A stretch of DNA of 64,000 bases from Methanococcoides sp. (GTDB lineage Archaea; Halobacteriota; Methanosarcinia; Methanosarcinales; Methanosarcinaceae). Shown one piece after another: positions 48,709-57,800 of the stretch. The notes beneath the pieces were generated by a model, which was not told the origin of the DNA, searched no databases, and worked only from the letters and a program-made list of their open reading frames with translations. Every line of letters begins with the position of its first letter. The first letter of the stretch is position 1. The DNA lies in contig JAIORJ010000088.1 in NCBI GenBank assembly GCA_021108185.1, positions 1 to 64,000 of the forward strand. The letters are read 5' to 3'. A program made the translations under genes and the position numbers.

Positions 48709-49410
48709 TTATGATCTCATCCAGTCATTCCAGGCTCCTGCCTTCATTTTCAGGATATTAGTAATGTCCTCAAGCTGTTCTTCCGGAATGCCGATGACCA
48801 TTTCATCGTCCTTGAGCCCTGCATTCTTGGCAGCGCCATCACAACCAATAGAGATGTTAACCTCTCCGGTGGTGTATGGTGAACCGGTAGCATCGGCACA
48901 TGTGGACTGGATACCTGCAAAGTTTGCAGTCATACGACCACCACGTCTATAGATCACAGAATGTGCGATCCTTCTGGCTACAAGGGTGTTTCCGATAACG
49001 ATAATAACATCAGGTTTTGTTGGTGTGTTGTCCAGGGGGGCAACAATTGTTGCAACGGTTGATCCGGGTTCAGGTCTTGGCATGTTGTCTACAACACGTT
49101 TGGCAACACTCAGGGATATTTCCTTTCCAAGTTTATCGAAATACAACTCTCCACTTTTGATCTTGTCAGGATAGTCTTGTAATCCTATAGCTGCAGCACC
49201 ACCTTTGCAAGCATGCTCATCCGTGGTAGCAAAAGTGACCGTATCATTGAACCTGGCATCCTGAAGCATCTGGCAGTATCTTCTTGGGATCTCTATTTTT
49301 TGTAAGTCTTCAGGAATATCCATTTCCCTTTTTAATAATGATATTGCTACTGGTTTCCCTTTAAGATCAAGTGTCTCAATAAGCTTCTCACTCATTTTTG
49401 TATAATCCAT
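48709..49410 (-). CDS. DUF169 protein 2
   Basis: 233 residues, same marks as protein 1 (KPVAISLLKREMDIPED, RRYCQMLQDARF, ACKGGAAAIGL, GCDGAAKNAGLKDDEMVIG). ATG at 49410 is chosen because GAGGTAATAAC precedes it. It is divergent from the NifX-like gene, sharing a 178-base control region with a palindrome at 49509. This hints at joint regulation with the metal-handling operon. Confidence 0.82.
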   Translation of the reverse strand: MDYTKMSEKLIETLDLKGKPVAISLLKREMDIPEDLQKIEIPRRYCQMLQDARFNDTVTFATTDEHACKGGAAAIGLQDYPDKIKSGELYFDKLGKEISLSVAKRVVDNMPRPEPGSTVATIVAPLDNTPTKPDVIIVIGNTLVARRIAHSVIYRRGGRMTANFAGIQSTCADATGSPYTTGEVNISIGCDGAAKNAGLKDDEMVIGIPEEQLEDITNILKMKAGAWNDWMRS

Positions 49411-49508
49411 GTTATTACCTCTGGAATTTGTACCTGTGTCGGGGATAAAAGTTAATTTATCCCTGTTCATTAAATATTCTATAATCTCTCATATGTGACT
49501 AAATATAT

Positions 49509-49527
49509 AAGTATTCCGGGGATACTT
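49509..49527. promoter_or_regulatory. Inverted repeat between DUF169 gene 2 and the NifX-like gene
   Basis: AAGTAT (49509-49514) and ATACTT (49522-49527) flank TCCGGGG. It lies between divergent starts with TATA-like sequence on both sides (TTTATATATATTC at 49527-49539), so it could control both. Confidence 0.3.
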
Positions 49528-49588
49528 TATATATATTCTCCCATATGAGTGTTATATAATAACAAATAACTATGAATGAGGAAATTAT

Positions 49589-50044
49589 ATGAAGATATGT
49601 GTAACAGCCACAGATAAAAATATTGATGCAGCACTGGATCCACGTTTTGGAAGATGCCCGTACTTTGTTCTCATAGATTCGGAAACTATGGAATTCAAAG
49701 CCTTTGACAACACGGCAGCTTCAGCACCAGGCGGAGCAGGCATACAGGCTGCCCAGAACATTTCTGACAAGGGGATCGATGTTCTCCTTACAGGTAGCGT
49801 TGGTCCTAATGCTTTCCCGATCCTTACCGCAGCCGGAATCAAGGTAATGGCAGGAGCCAGTGGCTCAGTCAAAGATGCGATCCATCAGTACAAAGAAGGT
49901 GAGTTGAATGAAACTGGTGCTCCGACAGCACAAGCACATGCTTCTATGGCTGCACCCGGACGAGGCATGGGTGGACGTGGCGGGTCCGGCAGAGGCATGG
50001 GAGGCGGCGGTGGAGCCGGCAGGGGTGGAGGAATGAATCGTTAA
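49589..50044 (+). CDS. NifX/NifB-like (dinitrogenase Fe-Mo cofactor family) protein with Gly/Arg-rich tail
   Basis: Residues 1-105 are a compact NifX-type domain (MKICVTATDKNIDAALDPRFG, GGAGIQAAQNISDKGIDVLL). These bind Fe-S or Fe-Mo precursors in known cases. From ~118 the sequence becomes almost pure Gly, Arg, Met and Ala (GRGMGGRGGSGRGMGGGGG), a low-complexity tail often found in archaeal members. No nif structural gene is nearby, so a general Fe-S role is likelier. First gene of a four-gene operon. Confidence 0.85.
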   Translation: MKICVTATDKNIDAALDPRFGRCPYFVLIDSETMEFKAFDNTAASAPGGAGIQAAQNISDKGIDVLLTGSVGPNAFPILTAAGIKVMAGASGSVKDAIHQYKEGELNETGAPTAQAHASMAAPGRGMGGRGGSGRGMGGGGGAGRGGGMNR

Positions 50045-50121
50045 GTTCAGAACAATGAGGTGATCCCATAAGGAATCCTTTTTTCTTTTTTGTTGTCTAT
50101 TAATTATTGGGGGAGTATAAG

Positions 50122-51357
50122 GTGGCTGTAAAAGAAAAACTTCGGTTAGGTGCTAAGGCTTCAAAGAACTCTACCATTGCACTGGTTTTTCTTGCAGCAA
50201 TAAAAGGTATAGTGGGCTTCTATTCAGGAAGCTCTTCCCTGATCGCAGATGCAATTCACACATCAATGGATATCTTTACATCTCTTGCAGTATGGGTCGG
50301 GCTGAGGCTAAGCCTGAAAAGTAGCGGGGAGCACTTTCATTATGGTTATTACAAAGCAGAGAACCTGGTGGCTCTTTTTGTCTCAGTTCTCATTTTATTA
50401 TCCGGAGTTGAACTTGTCCGTGGAGCCCTGGAAACTATAAAATATCCTGTTGAGCTGGAACATCAGGGACTGGCGCTTGGAGCAGCTGTGTTCTCTGTAA
50501 TTACTATCTATGCCCTTTCACAATATAAGTTCAAAATAGGAAAGCAGATAGGTTCACAGGCACTGATCGCGGATGCCAGGCATTCGTATACGGACGTATT
50601 CAGTTCCATTGTCGTTGTTGTTGCGATCATCGGTTCAATGTTTGGTATGCCTTGGCTTGACAGCGCAGGAGTTCTTGTTATATCATTGATAATCTTCAAG
50701 CTCGGTATCACCACAGCAAAGGAATCGGCGCTGACCCTGATGGATGCATGGCTGGACAGGGATTCTATCGAGCGCATCCGGCATACTGTGGACCATATCC
50801 CTGGTATTAACAAGGTTGATGAGATCAGGCTTAGAAGGTCCGGTCTTGTGGTCTTTGGGGAGATGCAGGTAGAAAGTGCAGGAGAATGCGACCTGAAAAG
50901 AGTAGAAATGCTTTCCGTTGAGATAGAAGAGGCAGTTAAAAGTGAGATCACAAATCTTGAACATCTTTCAGTTGATATCAAACCCGGAAAACCATCCGTT
51001 CTCAAAGTCGCAATCCCTGTAATGATGCCGGAGGGATTACAGTCGAAGCTATCCAGACACATCGGAAAAGCTTCCTATTATATTTTCATCGAGCTGGAAG
51101 ACAACAAAATAATGAACTGGCATATTGGTGAGAACCCTGCTGCTGATCTGGATCGAAAAAGAGGTGTAAAGACAGCGGAGTATCTGGAAGAACAGGGTGT
51201 TAATATTGTTATAGTAAAGGACATCGGGGGAGGTCCATTCCACAAATTCCATGACAGCTTTATCAAACTATTAGAGATGCCGGATGATGTAGAAGATGTT
51301 GAAACACTTATTGGAAAGATCCCTGAACTGAGAGTGATCAGCTCTCCTACAGAGTAA
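50122..51357 (+). CDS. Cation diffusion facilitator with C-terminal NifX-like domain
   Basis: Six membrane spans with the CDF metal-site helix SLIADAIHTSMDIFTSL and a second ALIADARHSYTDVFSS. After the cytoplasmic CDF domain (to ~residue 300) the last 110 residues (KVAIPVMMPEGLQSKLSRH ... DIGGGPFHKFHD) resemble a NifX-type cofactor domain. This fuses export of a metal, probably Fe, Zn or Mn, with a cofactor-binding module. GTG at 50122 after GGGGGAG is preferred over TTG at 50107. Confidence 0.82.
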   Translation: MAVKEKLRLGAKASKNSTIALVFLAAIKGIVGFYSGSSSLIADAIHTSMDIFTSLAVWVGLRLSLKSSGEHFHYGYYKAENLVALFVSVLILLSGVELVRGALETIKYPVELEHQGLALGAAVFSVITIYALSQYKFKIGKQIGSQALIADARHSYTDVFSSIVVVVAIIGSMFGMPWLDSAGVLVISLIIFKLGITTAKESALTLMDAWLDRDSIERIRHTVDHIPGINKVDEIRLRRSGLVVFGEMQVESAGECDLKRVEMLSVEIEEAVKSEITNLEHLSVDIKPGKPSVLKVAIPVMMPEGLQSKLSRHIGKASYYIFIELEDNKIMNWHIGENPAADLDRKRGVKTAEYLEEQGVNIVIVKDIGGGPFHKFHDSFIKLLEMPDDVEDVETLIGKIPELRVISSPTE

Positions 51358-51384
51358 TGTCATTTAAGGATTGGAGACCCATAC

Positions 51385-52239
51385 ATGAAAATTTCTATAG
51401 CAAGTGGAAAAGGTGGAACAGGCAAGACCACAGTAGCAGTTAATCTTGCACTCTCTCTAAAGGATGCGCAGCTTTTCGACTGTGACGTGGAAGAACCTAA
51501 TTGCAACCTGTTCCTTGGGTATGATCTTGAGAAAGTCGAGGATGTGAATGTTCTAAACCCGGTAATTGATAAGGATAAGTGTGACTTTTGTGGTAAATGT
51601 TCTGAGTTTTGCCAGTTCAATGCCCTTGCAGTTTTACCTGAAGATGTAATGATCTTCCCCAAACTCTGTCATGGCTGTGGTGGATGCAGTATTGTATGTC
51701 CGAATGAAGCTATCAGCGAGGTGGGCAGAAAAGTGGGAGTTATCGAAGGTTCGGTGAATGAAGGCCTCGTATTCTATCAAGGCATGTTGAATATAGGGGA
51801 ACTCATGACATCACTTGTGATCAAGGTCTTGCAGGATCATATTGATACGAACGGAATTGCCATCATCGATGCACCTCCGGGTACTGCCTGCTCGTTCATT
51901 GCCTCAGTGAAGAATGTCGATTACTGTATTCTTGTGACCGAATCGACACCTTTTGGGTTCCATGACCTGAAGCTTGCTGTTGATGTGATAAGGACTCTGG
52001 GAATACAGTTCGGTGTGGTGGTAAATCTGTGCGATATCGGTGACAACAGGGTGGAAGAATACTGTATTGAAGAGGGAATCCCGGTCTTGATGAAGATCCC
52101 TTACGATAGGGAGATTGCAAGGTTGTATTCGCAGGGAATTCCCTTTGTCAATGAAATGCCCGAGTGGAAAGAACGATTTGTCAAACTTTTCAGGGATGTT
52201 ACTTCTCTGTATGAAATGGGGAACTGCTCTGAACAATGA
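51385..52239 (+). CDS. MinD-superfamily ATPase with inserted ferredoxin domain, copy 1
   Basis: Deviant Walker A GKGGTGKTTVAVNLA at the N-terminus, then an inserted two-[4Fe-4S] ferredoxin (CDFCGKCSEFC, CHGCGGCSIVCP; residues ~65-110), and the ATPase IIDAPPGTACSF. 284 residues. Relatives (COG1149) are thought to assemble or move Fe-S clusters. GGAG precedes the ATG; 27 bases after the CDF gene. A diverged duplicate follows. Confidence 0.88.
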   Translation: MKISIASGKGGTGKTTVAVNLALSLKDAQLFDCDVEEPNCNLFLGYDLEKVEDVNVLNPVIDKDKCDFCGKCSEFCQFNALAVLPEDVMIFPKLCHGCGGCSIVCPNEAISEVGRKVGVIEGSVNEGLVFYQGMLNIGELMTSLVIKVLQDHIDTNGIAIIDAPPGTACSFIASVKNVDYCILVTESTPFGFHDLKLAVDVIRTLGIQFGVVVNLCDIGDNRVEEYCIEEGIPVLMKIPYDREIARLYSQGIPFVNEMPEWKERFVKLFRDVTSLYEMGNCSEQ

Positions 52240-52282
52240 TCAAAGGAAGTGATATGGTGATAAAGATCCTCGGAGAATTTAC

Positions 52283-53155
52283 ATGAAACAGCTCACTCTA
52301 ATAAGCGGAAAAGGTGGCACAGGAAAGACTACTATCGCAGCAGCGTTTGCTTCGCTTGCAGAAAACGCTGTGATAGCTGATTGTGATGTGGATGCAGCCG
52401 ATATGCACCTGATATTGAACCCGGAGATAATTGAAACAATAGACTTCTATGGTCTGAAGGAAGCTTATATTGATAGCTCCCTATGCATTCAATGTGGACT
52501 GTGCAAAGAGAATTGCAGGTTCGATGCAATTACTGATGATATCAAAGTCGATAGCTTCGAATGTGAGGGCTGTGGAGTATGTGCTCATATCTGTCCCGAA
52601 GGAGCTATAACTATGGTTGAAAGAAAAGCAGGAGAAGCTTATCTTTCTGAAACCAGATTCGGACCAATGGCACATGCAAAACTCAGTGTAGGAGAGGAAG
52701 CAAGTGGTAAACTGGTAGCTTTTGTCAGGGATAATTCCAGAGACCTTGCTGAAAGATATGGAAAAGACCTTATCATCATTGATGGTCCTCCTGGCACAGG
52801 GTGCTCTTTGATAGCTTCCATTACCGGTGTTGACATGGTTGCGGTCGTAACCGAACCCAGTGTATCAGGAATTCATGATCTTGAACGGGTTCTGGGCGTA
52901 GCCGCCCACTTTAATATCCCGGCTGTGGTCTGTATAAACAAGTACGATATAAATGAAGAGAACACCCGTATTATTGAAGATTATTGCAGGGATAACGGGA
53001 TCGATGTTGTAGGAAAGCTTCCTTTTAGCAGAATTCCGACCGAGGCAATGATGCAGGAAAAAACGGTGATGGAATATTCAGGTAATGAATTGTCAGGTGA
53101 GTTCTCAGAAAAACTAAAAGATATGTGGAGAAAAGTTATGAGAAGCCTGAACTGA
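52283..53155 (+). CDS. MinD-superfamily ATPase with inserted ferredoxin domain, copy 2
   Basis: GKGGTGKTTIAAAFA, ferredoxin insert CIQCGLCKENC and CEGCGVCAHICP, and IIDGPPGTGCSL. 290 residues. The two copies differ widely, so they are an old duplication likely acting as a heterodimer. GGAGAATTTAC before the ATG. Ends convergent with nadA. Confidence 0.88.
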   Translation: MKQLTLISGKGGTGKTTIAAAFASLAENAVIADCDVDAADMHLILNPEIIETIDFYGLKEAYIDSSLCIQCGLCKENCRFDAITDDIKVDSFECEGCGVCAHICPEGAITMVERKAGEAYLSETRFGPMAHAKLSVGEEASGKLVAFVRDNSRDLAERYGKDLIIIDGPPGTGCSLIASITGVDMVAVVTEPSVSGIHDLERVLGVAAHFNIPAVVCINKYDINEENTRIIEDYCRDNGIDVVGKLPFSRIPTEAMMQEKTVMEYSGNELSGEFSEKLKDMWRKVMRSLN

Positions 53156-53176
53156 AACAAGGTTCATGCTTCAGGC
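53145..53176. terminator. Inverted repeat between convergent MinD and nadA genes
   Basis: GCCTGAA (53145-53151) pairs with TTCAGGC (53170-53176). It spans the end of the MinD gene; no T-run, so weak. Confidence 0.25.
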
Positions 53177-53193
53177 CATGCTTTCATATAATG

Positions 53194-54114
53194 TTACATA
53201 GTGCGTTTTACAGCAAGCATCCTGTCAAGTGCTTTCTTTGCCTTAAGCCTTATATCTTCAGGCACAGTGATAACATACTGCATTTTCTCAAGGGCATCGA
53301 GGACGGATTCAAGGGTTGTTATCTTCATGTTCGTACAGATAGTGAACTCGGAAACATAGTAGAACTTCTTTTCCGGATTCTCCTTTCTCAGTCTGTGAAG
53401 GAGTCCGTTCTCTGTACCGATGATGAATTCCTTTGCATCGGACTTCTTTGCATAGTTCAATATACCGGTTGTGCTCAAGACCTCATCGGCAAGGTCCAGC
53501 ACTTCTGTGCGACATTCGGGATGTGCCAGGAACAGTGCATCGGGATGTTCGTCTTTTGCTTTAATTACGTCATGGGCACGCATCTGGTGATGTGTAGGGC
53601 AGAAACCTTCCCATGAGTAGATCTTCTTATCCGTGAAACCTGCAACATAGTTTCCGAGGTTCTTGTCCGGAACAAAGATCACCTCATCTTCTTCAAGGGA
53701 GTTCACCACATCGATGGCATTAGCCGAGGTGCAGCAAATGTCGCTCTGTGCTTTTATCAGTGCAGATGAGTTCACATAGCACACAACAGCAGCATCAGGG
53801 TGCTTCTTCTTTTCGTCATCAAGGGATATGACATCCACCATTTCAGCCATGGGGCAGCCTGCTTCCTTTTCAGGAAGAAGCACTGTCTTTTCCGGACTTA
53901 GAATGGCTGCACTCTCCGCCATGAAATCAACACCACAAAATACGATGACATCCGCATCCGAATTGACCACTTGCTGGCTCAATCCCAGGGAATCGCCTGT
54001 AAAATCCGCAATATCCTGTACTTCGGGACGTTGATAGTTATGAGCAAGAATAACTGCATTAAGTTCCGTTTTTAATTTATTGATCCTTTCAATGATCTCT
54101 TTCATGTCCTGCAT
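53194..54114 (-). CDS. nadA: Quinolinate synthase A
   Basis: Condenses iminoaspartate with dihydroxyacetone phosphate to quinolinate in NAD synthesis, using a [4Fe-4S] cluster. Motifs: [54 protein letters not shown]. 306 residues, normal. GGTGAGAAT precedes the ATG at 54114. The partner genes nadB/X and nadC are not beside it. Confidence 0.95.
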   Translation of the reverse strand: MQDMKEIIERINKLKTELNAVILAHNYQRPEVQDIADFTGDSLGLSQQVVNSDADVIVFCGVDFMAESAAILSPEKTVLLPEKEAGCPMAEMVDVISLDDEKKKHPDAAVVCYVNSSALIKAQSDICCTSANAIDVVNSLEEDEVIFVPDKNLGNYVAGFTDKKIYSWEGFCPTHHQMRAHDVIKAKDEHPDALFLAHPECRTEVLDLADEVLSTTGILNYAKKSDAKEFIIGTENGLLHRLRKENPEKKFYYVSEFTICTNMKITTLESVLDALEKMQYVITVPEDIRLKAKKALDRMLAVKRTM

Positions 54115-54229
54115 ATTCTCACCATGTAAATATCGCTTATTGAGCTATATCAATCTTACCTAATTTTTATAAATTATATTTAATGTTATCGTCGTAGTCT
54201 ATTTAAATCAAATAAGCGCTACTACTTTA

Positions 54230-54246
54230 TGTTAACGCTGTTAACA
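54230..54246. promoter_or_regulatory. Palindrome between nadA and the HMA gene
   Basis: T-GTTAAC-GCT-GTTAAC-A, a 17-base inverted repeat, 116 bases upstream of nadA and 103 bases before the first copper-chaperone-like gene. Could be an operator for either. Confidence 0.3.
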
Positions 54247-54348
54247 GGCGATTGTAAATATTTGTTGCTTTAAGTAATTAACGGCAGCGCAAAATATTGC
54301 ATAAGTATAAATTAATGTAAAACCCTCTTAATTTTGGGAGTGAAATAA

Positions 54349-54552
54349 ATGGTAGAGACAAAACTAAAAGTTGGCGGCATGTCATGTGGGCATTGCAAGA
54401 TGCATGTTGAAAAAGCAATATCCGGCGTTGCAGGAGTTTCATACGTGGATGTCGATCTCGACAAAGGTGAAGCTGAAGTCTCCTATGATGAAACTGTAAC
54501 GGATATCGATGCTATTAAAAAAGCTGTGAACGAATCCGGATACAAGGCATAA
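54349..54552 (+). CDS. Heavy-metal-associated (HMA) domain protein, CopZ-like
   Basis: 67-residue ferredoxin-like HMA domain. GGMSCGHCKMHVEKAI supplies the metal cysteines C13 and C16. Likely a copper(I) chaperone for the CopA-type ATPase at 54842. Own terminator follows, so expressed separately. GGGAGTGAA precedes the ATG. Confidence 0.88.
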   Translation: MVETKLKVGGMSCGHCKMHVEKAISGVAGVSYVDVDLDKGEAEVSYDETVTDIDAIKKAVNESGYKA

Positions 54553-54564
54553 AGCCTTGTTTTT
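54543..54564 (+). terminator. Terminator hairpin after the first HMA gene
   Basis: CAAGGC (54543-54548) pairs with GCCTTG (54554-54559), then TTTTT. Overlaps the gene end. Confidence 0.55.
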
Positions 54565-54635
54565 ATTATTTTTTTATGCTGCACGATAAGCAGTATTTTT
54601 AGACAGAAATATCCTATTAACAATGGTGCAACAAC

Positions 54636-54845
54636 ATGGAAGCTAAGATAGATGTTCTTGGAATGACGTGTATGCATTGTCACGAGAGGGTTACAAAAGC
54701 CATCTCCTCGCTTAAAGGCGTGGAAAGTGTCGATGTAAGTCTTGAAGAGAACAATGCTACTGTTAGCTTTGATACTGAAAAGGTCACCCTTGATGAGATC
54801 CGGCAGGCTGTTACAGGTGCTGGTTATGAGGTTGTGAAAGTATGA
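54636..54845 (+). CDS. HMA domain protein 2, CopZ-like
   Basis: 69 residues with [15 protein letters not shown] (C12, C15; an extra His in the loop). Overlaps copA by four bases, so it is made with it and is the closer chaperone. The two HMA proteins share only the fold pattern. Confidence 0.88.
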   Translation: MEAKIDVLGMTCMHCHERVTKAISSLKGVESVDVSLEENNATVSFDTEKVTLDEIRQAVTGAGYEVVKV

Positions 54846-57289
54846 TAAAGATAACATTAGAGATCGAAGGAATAACCTGTGCTTCGTGCTCAAAACGGGT
54901 TGAAGATGCCTTAAGGAAAACAGAAGGCGTTGCATCTGTAAATGTCAATCTGCCTGCCGAAAAAGCGTTTGTGGAATATGACCCGGATATCACGAATGTG
55001 GATACCCTGATAAAAGCCGTTGATGATACAGGATATAGTGCGACTCCTGCAGGTCAGAAAACGAAGACCATCACTGCAAATATCGGTGAAATGACCTGTG
55101 CAACATGTGCACTAACTGTTGAAAAATCACTTTCTTCGATTCCCGGGGTTCATAAAGCAAATGTCAATTTTGCTGCATCCAAAGCCACAATTTCTTACGA
55201 GCCCTCTGCTACATCCATCGACGATATGAAAGCGGCTGTTGATGATTCAGGCTATACGATGAGCCTTGAAGAAGAAGAGGAGGTTGACCGTGAACAGCTC
55301 ACGCTCAATAAGGCAGCACGCAAGATGTGGATCGCAGGGTCTTCCGCTAGCATAATCATGGTCCTTATGACGACTCATATGTTCTTTGTGTCAATTCCAT
55401 ATTATTTCATCATCACTCTAATACTGGCCATTCCATCTGTTTTTATAGCAGGGGCTGATACCCACAGGACAACCTGGAAAGCTCTGAAACACAGAACGGT
55501 CAACATGGATACGCTCATAACCATGGGTTCCCTGATCCCTTATTTTCTCAGCATGCTTGGTTTCTGGTTCAAGGTGACCACATTTGTAGAAATGGCAGCT
55601 ACGATCATGGCACTGCACCTTGTTGGGAGATATCTGGAAACAAAGGCAAAAGGCAGAGCATCCCAGGCGATCAAGAAACTGATTGCCCTGGAAGCCAAGA
55701 ATGCCCGTATCATTGAGAATGGGGTTGAAAAAGAGATCCCAGTCAGAGAACTTAATATAAATGACATAATGATCATAAAACCCGGTGAGAAAATACCGAC
55801 CGATGGTGTTGTGGTTTCCGGCAGCAGTACTGTGGATGAGTCCATGGCAACAGGCGAATCAATGCCAGTTGAAAGAAAAGAAGGAGATGAGGTTATCGGC
55901 TCCACCATTAACCAGAATGGCGTCCTGCGTGTAAGCGTCACAAAGCTCGGTAAGGATACTTTCTTGTCCCAGGTCATAACCATGGTAGAGCAGGCACAGG
56001 GATCAAAGGTTCCGATCCAGGAGTTCGCTGACAAGGTGACCGGGTACTTCGTACCGACTGTGATCATCATCGCCATAGGTGCCTTTGTCTCATGGATACT
56101 ATTTTCCAGTTTTCATATCTCGATAGTTGAGTATTTCAATTTCCCATGGAGTAATACAGATGTTCCTCTTTACACCCTTGGACTCCTTGCCACAACAGCA
56201 GTACTCGTTATCTCCTGCCCCTGTGCCCTTGGTCTGGCAACCCCCACAGCCCTGATGGTTGGGAGTGGAAGGGGAGCACAGCGAGGTATTCTCATTCGCA
56301 GTGGTGAAGCAATACAGACTATGAAAGATGTAAAGATCATTGCCTTTGATAAGACAGGTACAATTACAAAAGGCCAACCTCAGGTAACTGATGTCCTGGT
56401 TTCTGATGCCTCGTCATCAGAGGAAGTATTGTCCTATACAGCAAGCCTGGAATCAGTTTCAGAGCACCCTCTGGCATCTGCCATAATCAAGAAAGCAGAA
56501 GAGAGCGGGGCGAGTACTCATGAAGTTAAGGATTTTGAATCTGTAACAGGTAAAGGTGTGAAGGGCCTTATTAATGATCATGAGATCATCGTGGGAAACC
56601 GCAAGATCTTCTCCATGTTCAGTGTGGATTATCAGGAATTTGAGGAGAAAATGGGTGGCCTTGAAGCTGCTGCCAAGACAGTTGTATTGGTGGCAATGGA
56701 TGGGAAAGTGATCGGAGCCATTGCAATTGCAGATACTATCAAGGAAGATTCTATTCAGGCGATCCGGGAGATTGAAAGAATGGGCATAAAGACCGCAATG
56801 ATCACCGGTGACAACAGGAAGACAGCAGAAGCAGTGGCTAAGATGGTTGGAATCAGTTATGTGATATCCGATGTCCTTCCTGGGGGGAAAGTGGATGAGA
56901 TCAAAAAGTTGCAATCCGAATACGATATAGTTGCAATGGTGGGGGACGGGATAAATGATGCTCCGGCACTCAAACAAGCAAATGTCGGCATTGCCATAGG
57001 TACGGGTACTGATATAGCAATTGAATCTTCTGATATCACACTGGTGAGGGGAGATATCAAGTCAGTTATTTCTGCTATCAAATTATCAAAGGCAACTTTC
57101 CGTAAGATCAAAGAGAATTATTTCTGGGCTTGGGTCTATAATGCGGTAGCTATCCCTGCAGCTTTCTTTGGATTACTTCATCCCATGATAGGAGCTGGTG
57201 CAATGGCACTGAGTTCACTGACTGTTGTACTTAATTCATTGAGACTCAGACACACAAACATTGATCCGGATCCTGATCCCGAAAAGTGA
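54842..57289 (+). CDS. copA: Copper-exporting P-type ATPase
   Basis: P1B ATPase, 815 residues. Two N-terminal HMA domains (C13/C16 and C86/C89), membrane CPC motif [12 protein letters not shown] near 458, phosphorylated Asp503 in [24 protein letters not shown] and [11 protein letters not shown]. Intact. CPC plus HMA suggests Cu(I). ATGA overlap with the preceding chaperone gene. Confidence 0.95.
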   Translation: MIKITLEIEGITCASCSKRVEDALRKTEGVASVNVNLPAEKAFVEYDPDITNVDTLIKAVDDTGYSATPAGQKTKTITANIGEMTCATCALTVEKSLSSIPGVHKANVNFAASKATISYEPSATSIDDMKAAVDDSGYTMSLEEEEEVDREQLTLNKAARKMWIAGSSASIIMVLMTTHMFFVSIPYYFIITLILAIPSVFIAGADTHRTTWKALKHRTVNMDTLITMGSLIPYFLSMLGFWFKVTTFVEMAATIMALHLVGRYLETKAKGRASQAIKKLIALEAKNARIIENGVEKEIPVRELNINDIMIIKPGEKIPTDGVVVSGSSTVDESMATGESMPVERKEGDEVIGSTINQNGVLRVSVTKLGKDTFLSQVITMVEQAQGSKVPIQEFADKVTGYFVPTVIIIAIGAFVSWILFSSFHISIVEYFNFPWSNTDVPLYTLGLLATTAVLVISCPCALGLATPTALMVGSGRGAQRGILIRSGEAIQTMKDVKIIAFDKTGTITKGQPQVTDVLVSDASSSEEVLSYTASLESVSEHPLASAIIKKAEESGASTHEVKDFESVTGKGVKGLINDHEIIVGNRKIFSMFSVDYQEFEEKMGGLEAAAKTVVLVAMDGKVIGAIAIADTIKEDSIQAIREIERMGIKTAMITGDNRKTAEAVAKMVGISYVISDVLPGGKVDEIKKLQSEYDIVAMVGDGINDAPALKQANVGIAIGTGTDIAIESSDITLVRGDIKSVISAIKLSKATFRKIKENYFWAWVYNAVAIPAAFFGLLHPMIGAGAMALSSLTVVLNSLRLRHTNIDPDPDPEK

Positions 57290-57340
57290 CCCTTGTAGGA
57301 GATTACAGATGCTTCTTTGACTTGAAGATATATCAATAAA

Positions 57341-57358
57341 AGAGCTCTGTAGAACTCC
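57341..57358 (+). repeat. IS-end-like sequence at the truncation point of an ATPase fragment
   Basis: AGAGCTCTGTAGAACTCC resembles GGCTCTGTAGAAATCC at 33398. It lies just before the broken 5' end of the next ATPase fragment, as if an insertion mediated the deletion. Confidence 0.3.
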
Positions 57359-57372
57359 TTATATTAAAACCA

Positions 57373-57642
57373 GTATCAACAGAAATGCTAGTTTTCAGGA
57401 ACGATCTCCTTGATGTTGTGGCCTCACTGAAGTTAAGCCGGCTTACCATGAGGAAGATCAAACAGAACCTGTTCTGGGCTTTCGGCTACAACAGTCTTGG
57501 TATCCCAATAGCTGCAGGAATTCTGTACCCGGTGTTCCATCAGGTTCTTGTCACTCCTGCAATGGCAGCGGCGTTCATGGCAATGAGCTCGGTCTCGGTT
57601 GTGACGAACTCCCTGCTGATGAAGAGAAGCAGAATAAAATAA
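57373..57642 (+). pseudogene. C-terminal fragment of a second P-type ATPase
   Basis: Reads TEMLVFRNDLLDVVASLKLS, then TMRKIKQNLFWAFGYNSLG and the last two membrane helices. This is the end of a P1B ATPase whose first ~700 residues are missing. It differs from the CopA end, so it is a remnant of another pump rather than a tandem copy. It could still be translated from ATG 57385 but would have no activity. Confidence 0.75.
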
Positions 57643-57652
57643 TTGTTATATT

Positions 57653-57683
57653 GGCATGTTTCAAGCATGCCGCTCCTTTTTTT
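57653..57683 (+). terminator. Terminator after the ATPase fragment
   Basis: GGCATG (57653-57658) pairs with CATGCC (57666-57671), then CTCCTTTTTTTA. Confidence 0.6.
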
Positions 57684-57800
57684 ATTTATTTGATAACTAC
57701 GGATGAATTCGAAGTTTAGACAATTCTTTAATAAGTGTAACTCCTATTGGAACATGTCGAAAGACGTTCACCATCATCAAATCATAAAAGGAGAATCGAT

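Noticed and set aside
57747-57800. Upstream start for the secreted protein
   Set aside because: It would put a charged stretch before the signal peptide; AAAGGAG and a clean signal peptide favour 57801.
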